This document shows positions 24,601 through 32,359 of a stretch of DNA of 32,860 bases, in pieces (the first letter of the stretch is position 1; every line of letters begins with the position of its first letter). This stretch comes from Candidatus Krumholzibacteriia bacterium (GTDB taxonomy: Bacteria > Krumholzibacteriota > Krumholzibacteriia > Krumholzibacteriales > Krumholzibacteriaceae), in NCBI GenBank assembly GCA_023131975.1, contig JAGLYV010000065.1, forward strand, positions 1 to 32,860, read 5' to 3'. The notes beneath the pieces were generated by a model. It saw nothing but the letters and a program-made list of their open reading frames with translations, did no database searches and had not been told where the DNA came from. Both the position numbers and the translations under genes were made by a program.

Positions 24601-24961
24601 TCCCAGAGGGGTGCCAGTCGAGGACCATATCGGCCTTGGGATGCCAGGTCAGTCTCTTAGGCACGCCGCCCCTGGCAGGAATCGTAAAGACATCGAAGTT
24701 ACCGTCATAACTGGCGGAAAAAGCCACAGTCTTTCCGTCAGGTGAGAATTTGGCGAATGCCTCTCCGCCGATATGCGTGGTCAGGCGGGTGGCCGTTCCT
24801 CCGCTGGCGGGGGCTGTCCACAGGTCTCCTGCATATGAGAAGACGATCATGTCCCCGTGAATGTCGGGGAGCCGCATCAGCCGGCTTTCGTCAGCAGCAA
24901 AGACGCTGCCGGCAACGAGTAAAAACGAAAGCGTCAGAGCGAAAATTACTCTTTTACCCAT
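21653..24961 (-). CDS. Tricorn-type protease (beta-propeller, PDZ, S41)
   Basis: This 1102-aa exported tricorn homologue has a signal peptide ending Val-Phe-Ala-Ala (about residue 23). Two beta-propeller regions follow (about 30-540 and 580-700) with repeated Phe-Ser-Pro-Asp-Gly-Lys and Ser-Asp-Arg blades. A core/PDZ section then leads to an S41-type catalytic domain. Catalytic candidates are His763 (Gly-His-Ala-Tyr), Ser989 (Ala-Gly-Ser-Gly-Gly-Asp) and Glu1047 (Val-Glu-Arg-Ile-Gly-Val-Ala-Pro-Asp). The Ser-to-Glu spacing of 58 equals that of archaeal tricorn (965 to 1023). Residues about 541-580 are a Lys/Asp/Glu-rich linker. Archaeal tricorn trims proteasome peptides; this secreted version probably degrades peptides in the periplasm or outside. 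AGGAG before the ATG supports the start. Confidence 0.92.
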   Translation of the reverse strand: MGKRVIFALTLSFLLVAGSVFAADESRLMRLPDIHGDMIVFSYAGDLWTAPASGGTATRLTTHIGGEAFAKFSPDGKTVAFSASYDGNFDVFTIPARGGVPKRLTWHPKADMVLDWHPSGKKVLFRSNKDARTNPGPRYDRLYTIDSNGGYPEVLPLFEGELTSYSPDGDKIAYNRIAREFRTWKRYRGGMEQNIWTYDFKKNKAEKLTDYEGTDAFPMWYGDVVYFISDRDYTMNIFCYDLHTKQVHKVTDHSEYDVKWPSLGDDRIIYENAGYLYVLDLKTEKTTRLTINVPSEHNLKREAYINAGTLINSFDLSSTGKRAVFGARGDIFTVPAKKGEVRNLTKTPGIRERSPAFSPDGNWVAYFSDRTGEYELYLTKPDGTGEEEQITKIGKNFPLAMLWSPDSKHIAFYDQLGWLYRLDVESKKITKIDRNEYGDLRDFAWSADSKWITYSKTGDNNFSSIYLYNLAKDEKSQATSDLYNDYSPSFDPDGKYLYFLTDRTINIQFRNFESGWEFVSPTTVCVTTLKADTPSPLAPESDEIEVKEEEKENGDKDKADKDDDKKDEKNDEEKEEDKELEIDIAGLESRTISLPIGSGNFGGLTAVSGKVIYGEFPPNASVISFTDAGAKGGALKYFDLKEREEKTIIAGINEWAISSSGNKILYAGPGGKFGIIDIAAGKNIGDGSLNTTLMVKTDPAAEWRQIFYEAWRLERDFFYVENMHGIDWKKIRKRYEVFLPYLSSRGDLNYVLGELQGELNVGHAYIGGGMAPGPRNPFMGGGYLGCDFEIDKKSKLYRFSKIYTGRNWDGRFQAPLTQAGIDVAEGDYLLEINGRELVYPTNVHELLENTAGHQIVIKVGKDASDEDAKEYTIEPLRNDTNLRYADWIESNRQKVLKASGGKIGYLHVPDTAVNGLMEFGKYFYPQAGMDGIVVDVRYNSGGWIPNFFINKLGQKMTNTFKRRDRKPLEIPPTAVKGHLACIINGYAGSGGDAFPYYFKQAGLGPLVGMKTWGGLVGYDRSIPLLDGGRISMPSIGFINMDGEWDVERIGVAPDIEVDNRPDLVIDGHDPQLEKAVEYLMEQIKKDPPSKKYPSTPKDPDRS

Positions 24962-25097
24962 TTAAAAACTCCTTTCAGAAGTTTCTGGAGCGTGGTCTGA
25001 AAACAGTGATTCGGTTGTATCCGTAGTTAGTAATACTGATAATGGCAGGAATAGTTTCAATTTTTCGGGTGGATCACACTATTTATAACCAGATTTC

Positions 25098-25688
25098 TCA
25101 GATCCAGGGATAACCGGTCCTTTCGACACATACCCTGCCGCTGCTGCCCTGATAGAGTTCGATCTGAGCTCTCAGGATATCGCCGCCATTATAGTAGAGT
25201 TCGTCGAATATAATAGTGTAGGTGCCCGGGGTGAGTCCCAATATCTCTATCGTGATGTCATAGAGGCAGAGACAGTCGCAGGGTTCGGCGTCAGGCCCTT
25301 CCACTTCCTGGATCGTGATACTGTCTCCTTCGATGACTATATCGACTCCTATCGTTCCCGGACAGCAGTTGAGTGTGAAGTTCGAATGAGTGATATGCAG
25401 CGTTCCGGAGGTATCATACAGGTACTCGAAACAATCATCAGTGATCTCGGATGAAGTGACCGGATCTTCTCCCTGTTTCGCGAAGGCTTCTTCCCGGACA
25501 GCCGAGCCCTTGCAACCGGACACGTATGACAGGGTCCACGAAGGCTCCTCGCCCCCTGATCCCGGCCCCGCTCCCTGGTCGTCTCCACACCCCGTCATAG
25601 GCCCCGCAATAAGCGAAGCGAGCAGAAGACAAAAAACAATTGAGATCATTTTATGCGCGAAGAATGGGAACTTGTGACTATTCATCAT
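25098..25688 (-). CDS. Cys-rich lipoprotein of unknown function
   Basis: This 196-aa protein is not recognised as a known family. An N-terminal hydrophobic segment ends in Met-Thr-Gly-Cys34 followed by Gly-Asp-Asp and a Gly-rich spacer, typical of a lipoprotein. The mature part has about nine further cysteines, including paired Cys-Cys and Cys-Asp-Cys-Leu-Cys clusters, in a beta-rich context. These may form disulphides or bind metal. GAGGGAG precedes two adjacent ATG codons; the first was chosen, but the second (25685) is equally possible. It is read in the same direction as tricorn, with 136 bp between them, and is divergent from the AsmA-like gene. Function is unknown. Confidence 0.7.
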   Translation of the reverse strand: MMNSHKFPFFAHKMISIVFCLLLASLIAGPMTGCGDDQGAGPGSGGEEPSWTLSYVSGCKGSAVREEAFAKQGEDPVTSSEITDDCFEYLYDTSGTLHITHSNFTLNCCPGTIGVDIVIEGDSITIQEVEGPDAEPCDCLCLYDITIEILGLTPGTYTIIFDELYYNGGDILRAQIELYQGSSGRVCVERTGYPWI

Positions 25689-25837
25689 TATCTCCCTCGA
25701 AGTTTATATGATATTACCCTCTGTAGAAAGATAGTCGGATTTATAGAGGTAGTCAATCCGTCTGACAGTAAAAGTTGTATATCCGGTCCCCTTTGCGATA
25801 GAGTAAGTCCCGGTTCATAACGAGAGAGGTGTTTACG

Positions 25838-28381
25838 ATGAAGAAGAGAAACAGACGAGGATTGATTGTTCTGGCGGTAGTCGCCGTTCTGGTGATCGCG
25901 GCCAGCGTTACGCTGCGGGCAGTACTCTCCAGGGACAGGCTTATCGCCCTTCTCGTTCCGCGTATCGAGAAGGCTGTCGATGCCAGTATCAGCATAGGAG
26001 ATATAGGGATCAGGTTTCCATTCGGTTTCGGAGTGAATGTGTCGGACCTGTCATTCAAGAAGGATATTCCCGGCACCGGTGATCTCAGTGTCCGTTCGGC
26101 GAGGACATCGGTAAGCGTCTCATTGATGAGCCTGGTGAGGAAGCGTCCGGATATCGAGAAGATAGATGTCGAGGATGCCCTGATCATGTTCTCCGGGACC
26201 GGGGATAAGCCCGACCTCGAGCTTCATGGCGTCAGAGGTAGTTTCTCCATGCAGCCCCGTGACAGCCTGAACATGATCAGCGCGGATATAAAGATCGGGA
26301 AAGTGGCCATAAAAGGGCTCGAAGAAGAGCGCGAATTCAGTATCGAGGATGTCGGTATCAGGGCAGGTATCGCGGCTGCGCTGGATTTCAATTCGATCGA
26401 TCTGTCGGAAGCCGTTATAAAGATCGGTGATGTTGTCAGCCTGGATCTGAAAGCGGAGATAAAGGATCTGTCAGGCGAAGGACTGTTTTCGTTCAGCATG
26501 ACCGGCAGAGAGATGGATCTACCCTCACTGATCGAGTGGTCACTCGAAACGGGGATCCTGGAGCAGACCGGTCCGGCTGAGAGTGGAACGTCTTTCGAAT
26601 CGCTGCCGGTAGAGATATCGTCCGGTATTCTTGAAGTGTCGGCCGGGGGTGGAGGTTCGCTTCTCAGGCCGTCTGAAGCCCGGCTGAAAGGGAACGTAGT
26701 CATTACGGGCCTTTCCGGGACTCATGTGGCGACTGGCCTGCCATTCGGTGTTGATGGAGATATAAGATTCGCCGGAGATGAAGTGTCGAGTGATGACCTG
26801 AGGTTGAAGTCAGGGGATTCCAGTATTAAAACCAGGCTGAAAGTGAAGCTCGCAGCAGACATGAAGCCTGTGAGGGCAGATATCACTTCTGATTTTATTT
26901 TTGATCTCGGCGAGCTGGCCGCGGCTGTTCCGGGAGACGACGGTATTGAGATGGCTGGGACAGCAGAAGGAAAAATCGTTCTGGGCGGGAAGCCAGCCAC
27001 TTTAAAAAACCTGTTTCCTGGCGCCCCCGGCGTCCTGGACGCGTCGATGATAAGAAGAGGCTGGAACGATGTTGCCCTGGATGGACAGCTTGCCGTGAAG
27101 GGTGGGGCTCTCAGCGTGAAGGGGGAACCGTTCGACCTGGCAGGTATCGGGATAGAATGCTCGATCAGGGGAGGTAGCATTGCATCGTTGAAGGGCGCCT
27201 GGACGATCGATGGAAGGCCCTGGTCGGTCACTGGCTCGATGAAAGATATCTTTCCCTGTCTGTCGGAGATGATGCTTCTTGCCTCTGCGGCACAGAAGAG
27301 TGGAGATGGGAATCCTGCGGGTAATGGAGCCTCCGGGAAAAGCGGGTCGACAGGGGATCTGCTGGACTCGATCCGTAACAGGCCTGCTGTATCCCTCGAA
27401 CTGAACGGGCGATATTTTGACGCGAGGCCACTGCAGAGGAAAGAAAAACAGGCCGCGGAGATCCAGGAAGAGGCCGCTGCCGGCGGAAAAAAAGAGAGTG
27501 GCGGGACTTCGGCAGAAAAAAACAGCTTCGCGGGCGCCGCGCCATTTCTTTTGAACACTCTTTTTACCTGTTCGCTTGATACCTTGATAACAGAAAAGGC
27601 TGTTTTTACTTCTATCAGGGCAGGGGGCAGTGTAGATAACGGAAGGGTCCGCGCGAATTCGATCGATCTGCAGTACGCGGGTGGTCGTGGAACCGGTACG
27701 GCCGAGATCGATCTGCGGGAGTCCCCGCGCGTAAAATCGAGTTTCGATATCGATTTCAATGGGATACAGGCAAACAGGGCGCTGATGGGAATCCACAGTA
27801 TGGGATCCCTGGTCAGTGGAGTCTTTTCGTTCAAGGCTGTTGGCGATCTGCTGTCGGGGCCGGGGATCGACCCTCTGAAATTTATCACGGTCTCTGGCGA
27901 TGCCATCTCGACGAGCGGGATGCTCGACCTGAGGTCGTTCATCGCTCCACTTTCGGGGGTAGCGGCTATCGACCTGTCCCGGCTCCAGACAGTCGATTTC
28001 AAATCCTGGACGGGAAGCTATTTTATACGGAACGGAAGGTTCGGCACAGAGGACTGGAAGATCGCCTCGGGAAGCGGAGACTGGGACATAAAAGGTTCTT
28101 TCGGATTTGATGGTTCTCTTGACTACAGGGCGCGCCTGGTCATCCCTCCGGCGGCACAGAAGGAGATGAAGGACCTTCAGAAGTACGGTGACCTGGTGGA
28201 CCTGTTCAGGGATGAGGCCGGTAATCTCGTGCTCGATCTCGATGTGGGAGGCTCGGCAAAATCGCCGAAGATCCACCTCGATCAGTCCGCGGCGAAAGCA
28301 AAAGCGGGTCAGAAGCTGATGGACAGTCTGAAGGAAGGCGCGGTCGACAAGCTGAAGGACCTGTTCAAGAAAAAGAAATAG
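25838..28381 (+). CDS. AsmA-like envelope protein
   Basis: This 847-aa protein starts at the ATG at 25838, eight bases after GAGAGAGGT; a GTG three codons earlier is less well placed. A basic N-terminus and one transmembrane helix (about residues 8-30) anchor it in the inner membrane. The long periplasmic part has the AsmA/TamB-type pattern of repeated short beta strands, with an N-terminal AsmA segment (Ile-Glu-Lys-Ala-Val-Asp-Ala-Ser-Ile-Ser-Ile-Gly) and a C-terminal AsmA-2-like region (Leu-Asp-Tyr-Arg-Ala-Arg-Leu). Residues about 531-564 are a Lys/Glu/Ala-rich linker. Relatives bridge the membranes and help move phospholipids or keep outer-membrane homeostasis. The end is basic (Lys-Lys-Lys-Lys) and is followed at once by a terminator. 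Long antisense frames inside it are shadows of codon bias. Confidence 0.82.
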   Translation: MKKRNRRGLIVLAVVAVLVIAASVTLRAVLSRDRLIALLVPRIEKAVDASISIGDIGIRFPFGFGVNVSDLSFKKDIPGTGDLSVRSARTSVSVSLMSLVRKRPDIEKIDVEDALIMFSGTGDKPDLELHGVRGSFSMQPRDSLNMISADIKIGKVAIKGLEEEREFSIEDVGIRAGIAAALDFNSIDLSEAVIKIGDVVSLDLKAEIKDLSGEGLFSFSMTGREMDLPSLIEWSLETGILEQTGPAESGTSFESLPVEISSGILEVSAGGGGSLLRPSEARLKGNVVITGLSGTHVATGLPFGVDGDIRFAGDEVSSDDLRLKSGDSSIKTRLKVKLAADMKPVRADITSDFIFDLGELAAAVPGDDGIEMAGTAEGKIVLGGKPATLKNLFPGAPGVLDASMIRRGWNDVALDGQLAVKGGALSVKGEPFDLAGIGIECSIRGGSIASLKGAWTIDGRPWSVTGSMKDIFPCLSEMMLLASAAQKSGDGNPAGNGASGKSGSTGDLLDSIRNRPAVSLELNGRYFDARPLQRKEKQAAEIQEEAAAGGKKESGGTSAEKNSFAGAAPFLLNTLFTCSLDTLITEKAVFTSIRAGGSVDNGRVRANSIDLQYAGGRGTGTAEIDLRESPRVKSSFDIDFNGIQANRALMGIHSMGSLVSGVFSFKAVGDLLSGPGIDPLKFITVSGDAISTSGMLDLRSFIAPLSGVAAIDLSRLQTVDFKSWTGSYFIRNGRFGTEDWKIASGSGDWDIKGSFGFDGSLDYRARLVIPPAAQKEMKDLQKYGDLVDLFRDEAGNLVLDLDVGGSAKSPKIHLDQSAAKAKAGQKLMDSLKEGAVDKLKDLFKKKK

Positions 28382-28402
28382 ACTGTTTCGTATAAATAGA
28401 AA

Positions 28403-28444
28403 AAGCCCCCCGGGAACAGCCATAGCTGGATTCCCGAGGGGCTT
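28403..28444. terminator. Bidirectional intrinsic terminator
   Basis: Arms at 28403-28416 and 28431-28444 pair over 14 bp with one mismatch, and an inner CAGC/GCTG pair extends the stem. A T-rich run follows on the plus strand (TGTTTTTT), and an A-run precedes it (T-run on the minus strand). It sits between the convergent AsmA-like gene and Ig-like lipoprotein gene and should stop both. Confidence 0.9.
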
Positions 28445-28468
28445 GATGTTTTTTGCCTATCTCTTCAT

Positions 28469-29314
28469 CTATTCCGTAGGATAGTTGAGAGCAGAGCTGC
28501 GGCCATCAACCTCTACGATAGTATTGTTACCATCGCAGGCAGTGATGATCGGACGCGTGCGGCCGGTCTCAGGAGCAGCGACAACTTCGAAACCGAGATT
28601 GTCAATGTTCTCGAAAAGAAGCAGGCCGAAGCTTGCTACGTGGATCGGGCCGAGGAACGCCTCATACATGCCTCTCTCGAAAGCGACAGCGAGACCGTTG
28701 AAGGGATCACCCATCGTAACGGAGACGTAGTCGGGGAACGAGACATATGAGTGCGAGTACTGGGTACCAAGATCGAGAGGATTGCCGTCCTGATCGCTCA
28801 GGGTGATCATGAACTCGGTGGCGGTCGCGCAATCGACCTGGCTGTCATCGAGCATGATGAACACGTGGCAATCGAGAGCCATAAAGGCCTGGGTCTCGCC
28901 GCCACACATCGTCGCGTCTTCATCATAGAAGATAGCGAGCGAAGGATTGGCGGGGATCTCGACTGAGAGTGTGTACTCTACAGTCTCAGTGTTCGGTGTT
29001 GATGCCGCGTCTGAACAGACGACACTGAAAGTATGCGAAGTGGCAGCTTCCAGCATTCCCAGGATCTTTCCATCAGAGGACATGCTGACTCCGTCAGGCA
29101 GAGTCGATCCGATGGCCAGGGACCAGGTGTACGGCGCGATGCCGCCCTCGGCAGCCAGGTTGAAATTGTACGGTGTACAAGTATAACCCTGGTCGAGAGT
29201 GGCTGTCGACACGCTGAAATCAGGCGTCGGCGTTACGGTTGTTTCATCGTCTGAACAGGAAATTACTAGACTGCTCAGCGATAAGGCTAATAGGACTACG
29301 AAGACCTTTCTCAT
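28469..29314 (-). CDS. Ig-like-domain lipoprotein
   Basis: This 281-aa protein has a lipobox (Leu-Val-Ile-Ser-Cys20, then Ser-Asp-Asp), so it should be lipid-anchored. Residues about 35-115 resemble putative Ig (He_PIG-type) domains, with Gly-Gly-Ile-Ala-Pro-Tyr-Thr-Trp-Ser-Leu and Leu-Pro-Asp-Gly-Val-Ser-Met-Ser. The C-terminal 160 residues are not recognised; they are acidic, with scattered Cys and aromatic residues. An AGGAGG-like ribosome site precedes the ATG. It may act in adhesion or as a surface structural protein, but no activity can be inferred. Confidence 0.72.
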   Translation of the reverse strand: MRKVFVVLLALSLSSLVISCSDDETTVTPTPDFSVSTATLDQGYTCTPYNFNLAAEGGIAPYTWSLAIGSTLPDGVSMSSDGKILGMLEAATSHTFSVVCSDAASTPNTETVEYTLSVEIPANPSLAIFYDEDATMCGGETQAFMALDCHVFIMLDDSQVDCATATEFMITLSDQDGNPLDLGTQYSHSYVSFPDYVSVTMGDPFNGLAVAFERGMYEAFLGPIHVASFGLLLFENIDNLGFEVVAAPETGRTRPIITACDGNNTIVEVDGRSSALNYPTE

Positions 29315-29762
29315 AATGAGACCTCCTCTTTCTAAGTGAGTCCTGTTGCTCCCTCGAATGGGCAGAAAGCAACCTGTATGCCAATTGTCCAGAGAGCAGG
29401 AGTCGCCGCCGTAATGTGTTGATGTGCAACGAGATAATTAAGCAGAAAAATACTGAAGGACTTCCGGGTAAGGCGTTCGTGATTCTCATTATGCCATATC
29501 GCATCTCGTTGTTCGGGTTGCTTCCCCTTGATGGAGCATTCTTGCTTCTGATGTAGTAGCAGCGAGTTCGTAGCTTGTTTTGCAACATGCAAGGCCGGAG
29601 TATCGGTCAATTTCATTTGTTCGTTGCCGCCGCCGGGATAGAAACGTATAATGTCCGCATTGAATCGGGCCGGCCCCTGCCAGCACCGCCCGTAGAGTTC
29701 CGCCGGGTTTTTTGTCTGGTCTATGCCGGGGACATGGATGTCTGAAATAGTGGAGGTCGAAT
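29315..29762. other. Gene-free intergenic stretch (448 bp)
   Basis: This lies between the divergent Ig-like lipoprotein gene and lemA. Short open frames on the minus strand overlap one another and show no family pattern or ribosome site. A GGGCCGGCCC palindrome near 29668 and a CCCG...CGGG plus T-run near 29688-29716 are present, but neither makes a convincing terminator. Promoters for both flanking genes must lie here; none matched consensus well. Confidence 0.5.
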
Positions 29763-30311
29763 ATGATAGTTTTCCTTATAGTCGTGATAATTGTCGTGGT
29801 GATGGTGACAGGGTTGTACAACACCCTTGTAAAACTGAAAAAGAGATGTGAAAACGGCTGGGCCCAGATCGACGTTCAGCTCAAGAGGCGGTATGACCTG
29901 ATCCCGAACCTCGTGGAGACGGCCAAAGGATATATGAAGCATGAGAGGGAAGTGCTGGAAAATGTAACGAAAGCAAGGCAGCAGGCGATCGATGCTTCGA
30001 GTGTGAAAGACCAGGCGGCTGCAGAGAACATGCTTACCAGCACTTTGAGGACCCTGTTCGCCGTCGCCGAGAGCTATCCCGATCTGAAGGCCAACACAAA
30101 CATGCTTGCCGTTCAGGAGGAACTGGTCTCCACCGAGAACAAGATATCCTTCGCGAGGCAGCATTTCAACGATACCGTGATGGCGTATAATACGAAGATA
30201 GAGGTGTTCCCTTCGAACATAATCGCGGGGATGTTCAATTTCGTGGAACGTGAATTCTTTGAACTCGAGAATGAGGCGGAGAAGGAAGTCCCGAAGGTGA
30301 GCTTCGAGTAG
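29763..30311 (+). CDS. lemA: LemA family protein
   Basis: This 182-aa protein has one N-terminal transmembrane helix (about residues 1-20). It is followed by the conserved LemA block Tyr-Asn-Thr-Leu-Val, [13 protein letters not shown], Asp-Leu-Ile-Pro-Asn-Leu-Val, and later Glu-Asn-Lys-Ile-Ser-Phe-Ala-Arg-Gln and Phe-Asn-Asp-Thr-Val. The rest is a helical bundle. The exact function of LemA is unclear. It is commonly paired with HtpX-like or TPM-domain proteins and linked to envelope stress, as here, where htpX follows after 41 bp. GGAGG five bases before the ATG supports the start. Confidence 0.93.
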   Translation: MIVFLIVVIIVVVMVTGLYNTLVKLKKRCENGWAQIDVQLKRRYDLIPNLVETAKGYMKHEREVLENVTKARQQAIDASSVKDQAAAENMLTSTLRTLFAVAESYPDLKANTNMLAVQEELVSTENKISFARQHFNDTVMAYNTKIEVFPSNIIAGMFNFVEREFFELENEAEKEVPKVSFE

Positions 30312-30352
30312 AATACCTGGTCCCCTGACGCGGATATTTCCGGGGTGTTATT

Positions 30353-31240
30353 ATGATGTACGACAGGATAGCGGCGAACAGGAGGAACTCGATAATACTC
30401 GTGTTCGGTGTGATGGCATTTCTCGTCACTCTCGGCTATTTTCTGGGTGAATACTATGGCAACGGGTATTTCGGGATCGGGCTGGCTGTCGTAGTCGGGT
30501 CCGTGAGCGCGCTTGTCAGCTATTTCGGTGGAAGAGGGGTGATCCTGAAGATCAGCAGGGCGAAGAAGATCGAGAAAAAGGATCATCCGCAGCTTTTCAA
30601 TGTAGTAGATGAGCTGGCCATCGCTTCCGGACTTCCGATGCCCGATATATATGTGATCCAGGACAGCGCTCCGAACGCTTTCGCCACGGGCAGGGATCCC
30701 GGGCACGCGGCCGTGGCGATCACTACGGGGCTTCTCGACAAGCTGGACCGGGACGAGCTGCAGGGAGTGATGGCTCATGAGCTGTCCCATGTGCAGAACA
30801 GGGATATACTCTTTTCGATGATGGTCGGTGTAATGGTCGGGTCGATAGCTCTGCTGAGCGATTTTTTCCTGAGGAGCGTTTTCTGGGGTGGAGGCAGGAA
30901 GAGAAGCAAGAACAAGGGGGGCAGCGTTCCGATAATGATCATCGCCCTGCTTCTGGCCATACTGGCGCCGATCTTCGCCAGGATCATGCAGATGGCCGTA
31001 TCCAGGCAAAGAGAGTACCTGGCCGACGCTTCGGCGGCGCAGATGACCCGTTATCCGAACGGGCTTGCTTCCGCCCTGAAGAAGATCGCGGAAGATCCGG
31101 AGGTACTCGAAGTGGCCAACAGGGCGACACAGCATCTCTATATTGTCAACCCCATCAAGCCTTTTGAAAAAAGGGCGAAATCATTATTCAGCACTCATCC
31201 TCCCATAGAGGAGAGGATATCGAGACTGCTGGAGATGTGA
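30353..31240 (+). CDS. htpX: HtpX-type M48 membrane metalloprotease
   Basis: This 295-aa inner-membrane zinc protease has four predicted transmembrane segments, two near the N-terminus (about 15-35 and 40-60) and two after the active site. It carries HELSH at 142-146, and Glu221 in Gln-Arg-Glu-Tyr-Leu-Ala-Asp-Ala-Ser-Ala is the third metal ligand. Asn-Ala-Phe-Ala-Thr-Gly-Arg and the C-terminal Ser-Thr-His-Pro-Pro are HtpX hallmarks. It degrades misfolded membrane proteins in the cytoplasmic membrane. Two consecutive ATG codons could start it. With lemA it probably forms a two-gene unit. The gene ends 13 bp from the convergent aminopeptidase gene, with no clear terminator between them. Confidence 0.94.
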   Translation: MMYDRIAANRRNSIILVFGVMAFLVTLGYFLGEYYGNGYFGIGLAVVVGSVSALVSYFGGRGVILKISRAKKIEKKDHPQLFNVVDELAIASGLPMPDIYVIQDSAPNAFATGRDPGHAAVAITTGLLDKLDRDELQGVMAHELSHVQNRDILFSMMVGVMVGSIALLSDFFLRSVFWGGGRKRSKNKGGSVPIMIIALLLAILAPIFARIMQMAVSRQREYLADASAAQMTRYPNGLASALKKIAEDPEVLEVANRATQHLYIVNPIKPFEKRAKSLFSTHPPIEERISRLLEM

Positions 31241-31253
31241 CCCCTGACAACTT

Positions 31254-32219
31254 TTAATCGATTAGGAGTTTTCCGTTCTCCATGATCGGTTTTCCATCGA
31301 GAGTGACGGTGGGATCCTTGACTATCCCGTCGAGATGGATGCCCACGTTGACCGTTCCACCCATCGAGACGTTGTTCCCGAGTGCTATATGGATCGTTCC
31401 CATCACTTTTTCGTCCTCAAGGATGTTGCCGATTATCCTGGCTGCGTCGTTTGTGCCTATTCCGAGTTCGGCGGCATTGAATGCCGGTTTTCCAAGCGGT
31501 TCCAGTTTGGATCTCAACAGGTCCGCCTCCGGGCCGCCGGTGATCTCCGTGGCATAACCCTTCTCTACCTTGATCGTGATGGGGGTCTTGCCGGCAAGAT
31601 CTCCGACTCCCGCCATGGATCCGTCGACTACGAAGACCCCTTCCGTAGCGCCTTCCACCGGCATCAGATAAGCCTCTCCGGAGGGCAGGTTGCCGAATGA
31701 TCCGGGTTCGTGAATGAGGCCTGTCGAGGCGATAGCTTTTATTCCGTTGATCGGGATCGTGATGTCTGTTCCCGCTGCGGTAGTGACCCGTGCCACATCC
31801 GTTGCGGTGAGAAGATCGGTCAGTCTCTTCGTCCTGTCGGCTATCGCGTAGTAGTCGGCGTTCAGCCCCCTGACCATGGTATCGACCGTTATTCCGGGCA
31901 TGGTGGCCACGCGGGCCCCGTTCGCGCAGGCGTTTCTCCTGGCATCTGTATGGGTCAGCGAGGTAGACGCGGGTACAAGTACGGCATCGGCGTAAAGCAT
32001 CGCCTGGGAGACGAGCTTGGGCGGTTCCTCCCCGTTGCGGCTGAGCGGCATCATCTCCAGGAAAGTCGTTATCGCGCCGAGTGAACGTCCCGCCTCGACG
32101 AGCGCCCTGCCGATCTCCGTGAGCTTCGTGTCCGTCACGACGAGAAATTGCTCGCCCTCTGTCACCTTCAAACAATCTCTGACGGCTATGATCGCCGACT
32201 CCATCATTGCCTTGTCCAT
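31254..32219 (-). CDS. M29-like (aminopeptidase T-type) metallopeptidase
   Basis: This protein of about 321 aa has the pattern of thermophilic aminopeptidase/M29-like proteins. It has an N-terminal Rossmann-like part (Glu-Gln-Phe-Leu-Val-Val-Thr-Asp) and a C-terminal metal-binding half with Pro-Ser-Gly-Glu-Ala-Tyr, Glu-Leu-Gly-Ile-Gly-Thr-Asn, and His-Ile-Ala-Leu-Gly-Asn-Asn followed by His-Leu-Asp-Gly. These regions carry the Glu/His/Asp ligands expected for a two-metal centre. The ATG at 32219 was chosen, seven bases after GGAAGG; a GTG just before it (32222) is possible. It would trim N-terminal residues in the cytoplasm, since no signal peptide is seen. Related dioxygenase-like members of this superfamily exist, so activity is not certain. 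Confidence 0.83.
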   Translation of the reverse strand: MDKAMMESAIIAVRDCLKVTEGEQFLVVTDTKLTEIGRALVEAGRSLGAITTFLEMMPLSRNGEEPPKLVSQAMLYADAVLVPASTSLTHTDARRNACANGARVATMPGITVDTMVRGLNADYYAIADRTKRLTDLLTATDVARVTTAAGTDITIPINGIKAIASTGLIHEPGSFGNLPSGEAYLMPVEGATEGVFVVDGSMAGVGDLAGKTPITIKVEKGYATEITGGPEADLLRSKLEPLGKPAFNAAELGIGTNDAARIIGNILEDEKVMGTIHIALGNNVSMGGTVNVGIHLDGIVKDPTVTLDGKPIMENGKLLID

Positions 32220-32359
32220 CACGCTACCTTCCTTTCAATTTCGATTTATGGCAGACAGGCTGCCCGAGCCGTTGCATCTTATCAGAGAGTGGTGTGCCGG
32301 TACAGGCTAATCAGGATGTTTCCGCGCATAAACAAGGGCTTTCCGCGACAGGGGCAGGG

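Noticed and set aside
26722-28423. Two long minus-strand frames (426 and 473 aa) opposite the AsmA-like gene
   Set aside because: They are antisense shadows of a GC-rich coding strand; the composition is low-complexity and there are no motifs. The plus-strand frame has a membrane anchor, ribosome site and terminator.
29688-29716. CCCG...CGGG followed by TTTTTT before lemA
   Set aside because: The 4-bp stem is too short, and the gene it would terminate cannot be identified.
30113-31135. 340-aa minus-strand frame opposite lemA/htpX
   Set aside because: Both opposite genes have unmistakable family motifs; this frame has none.
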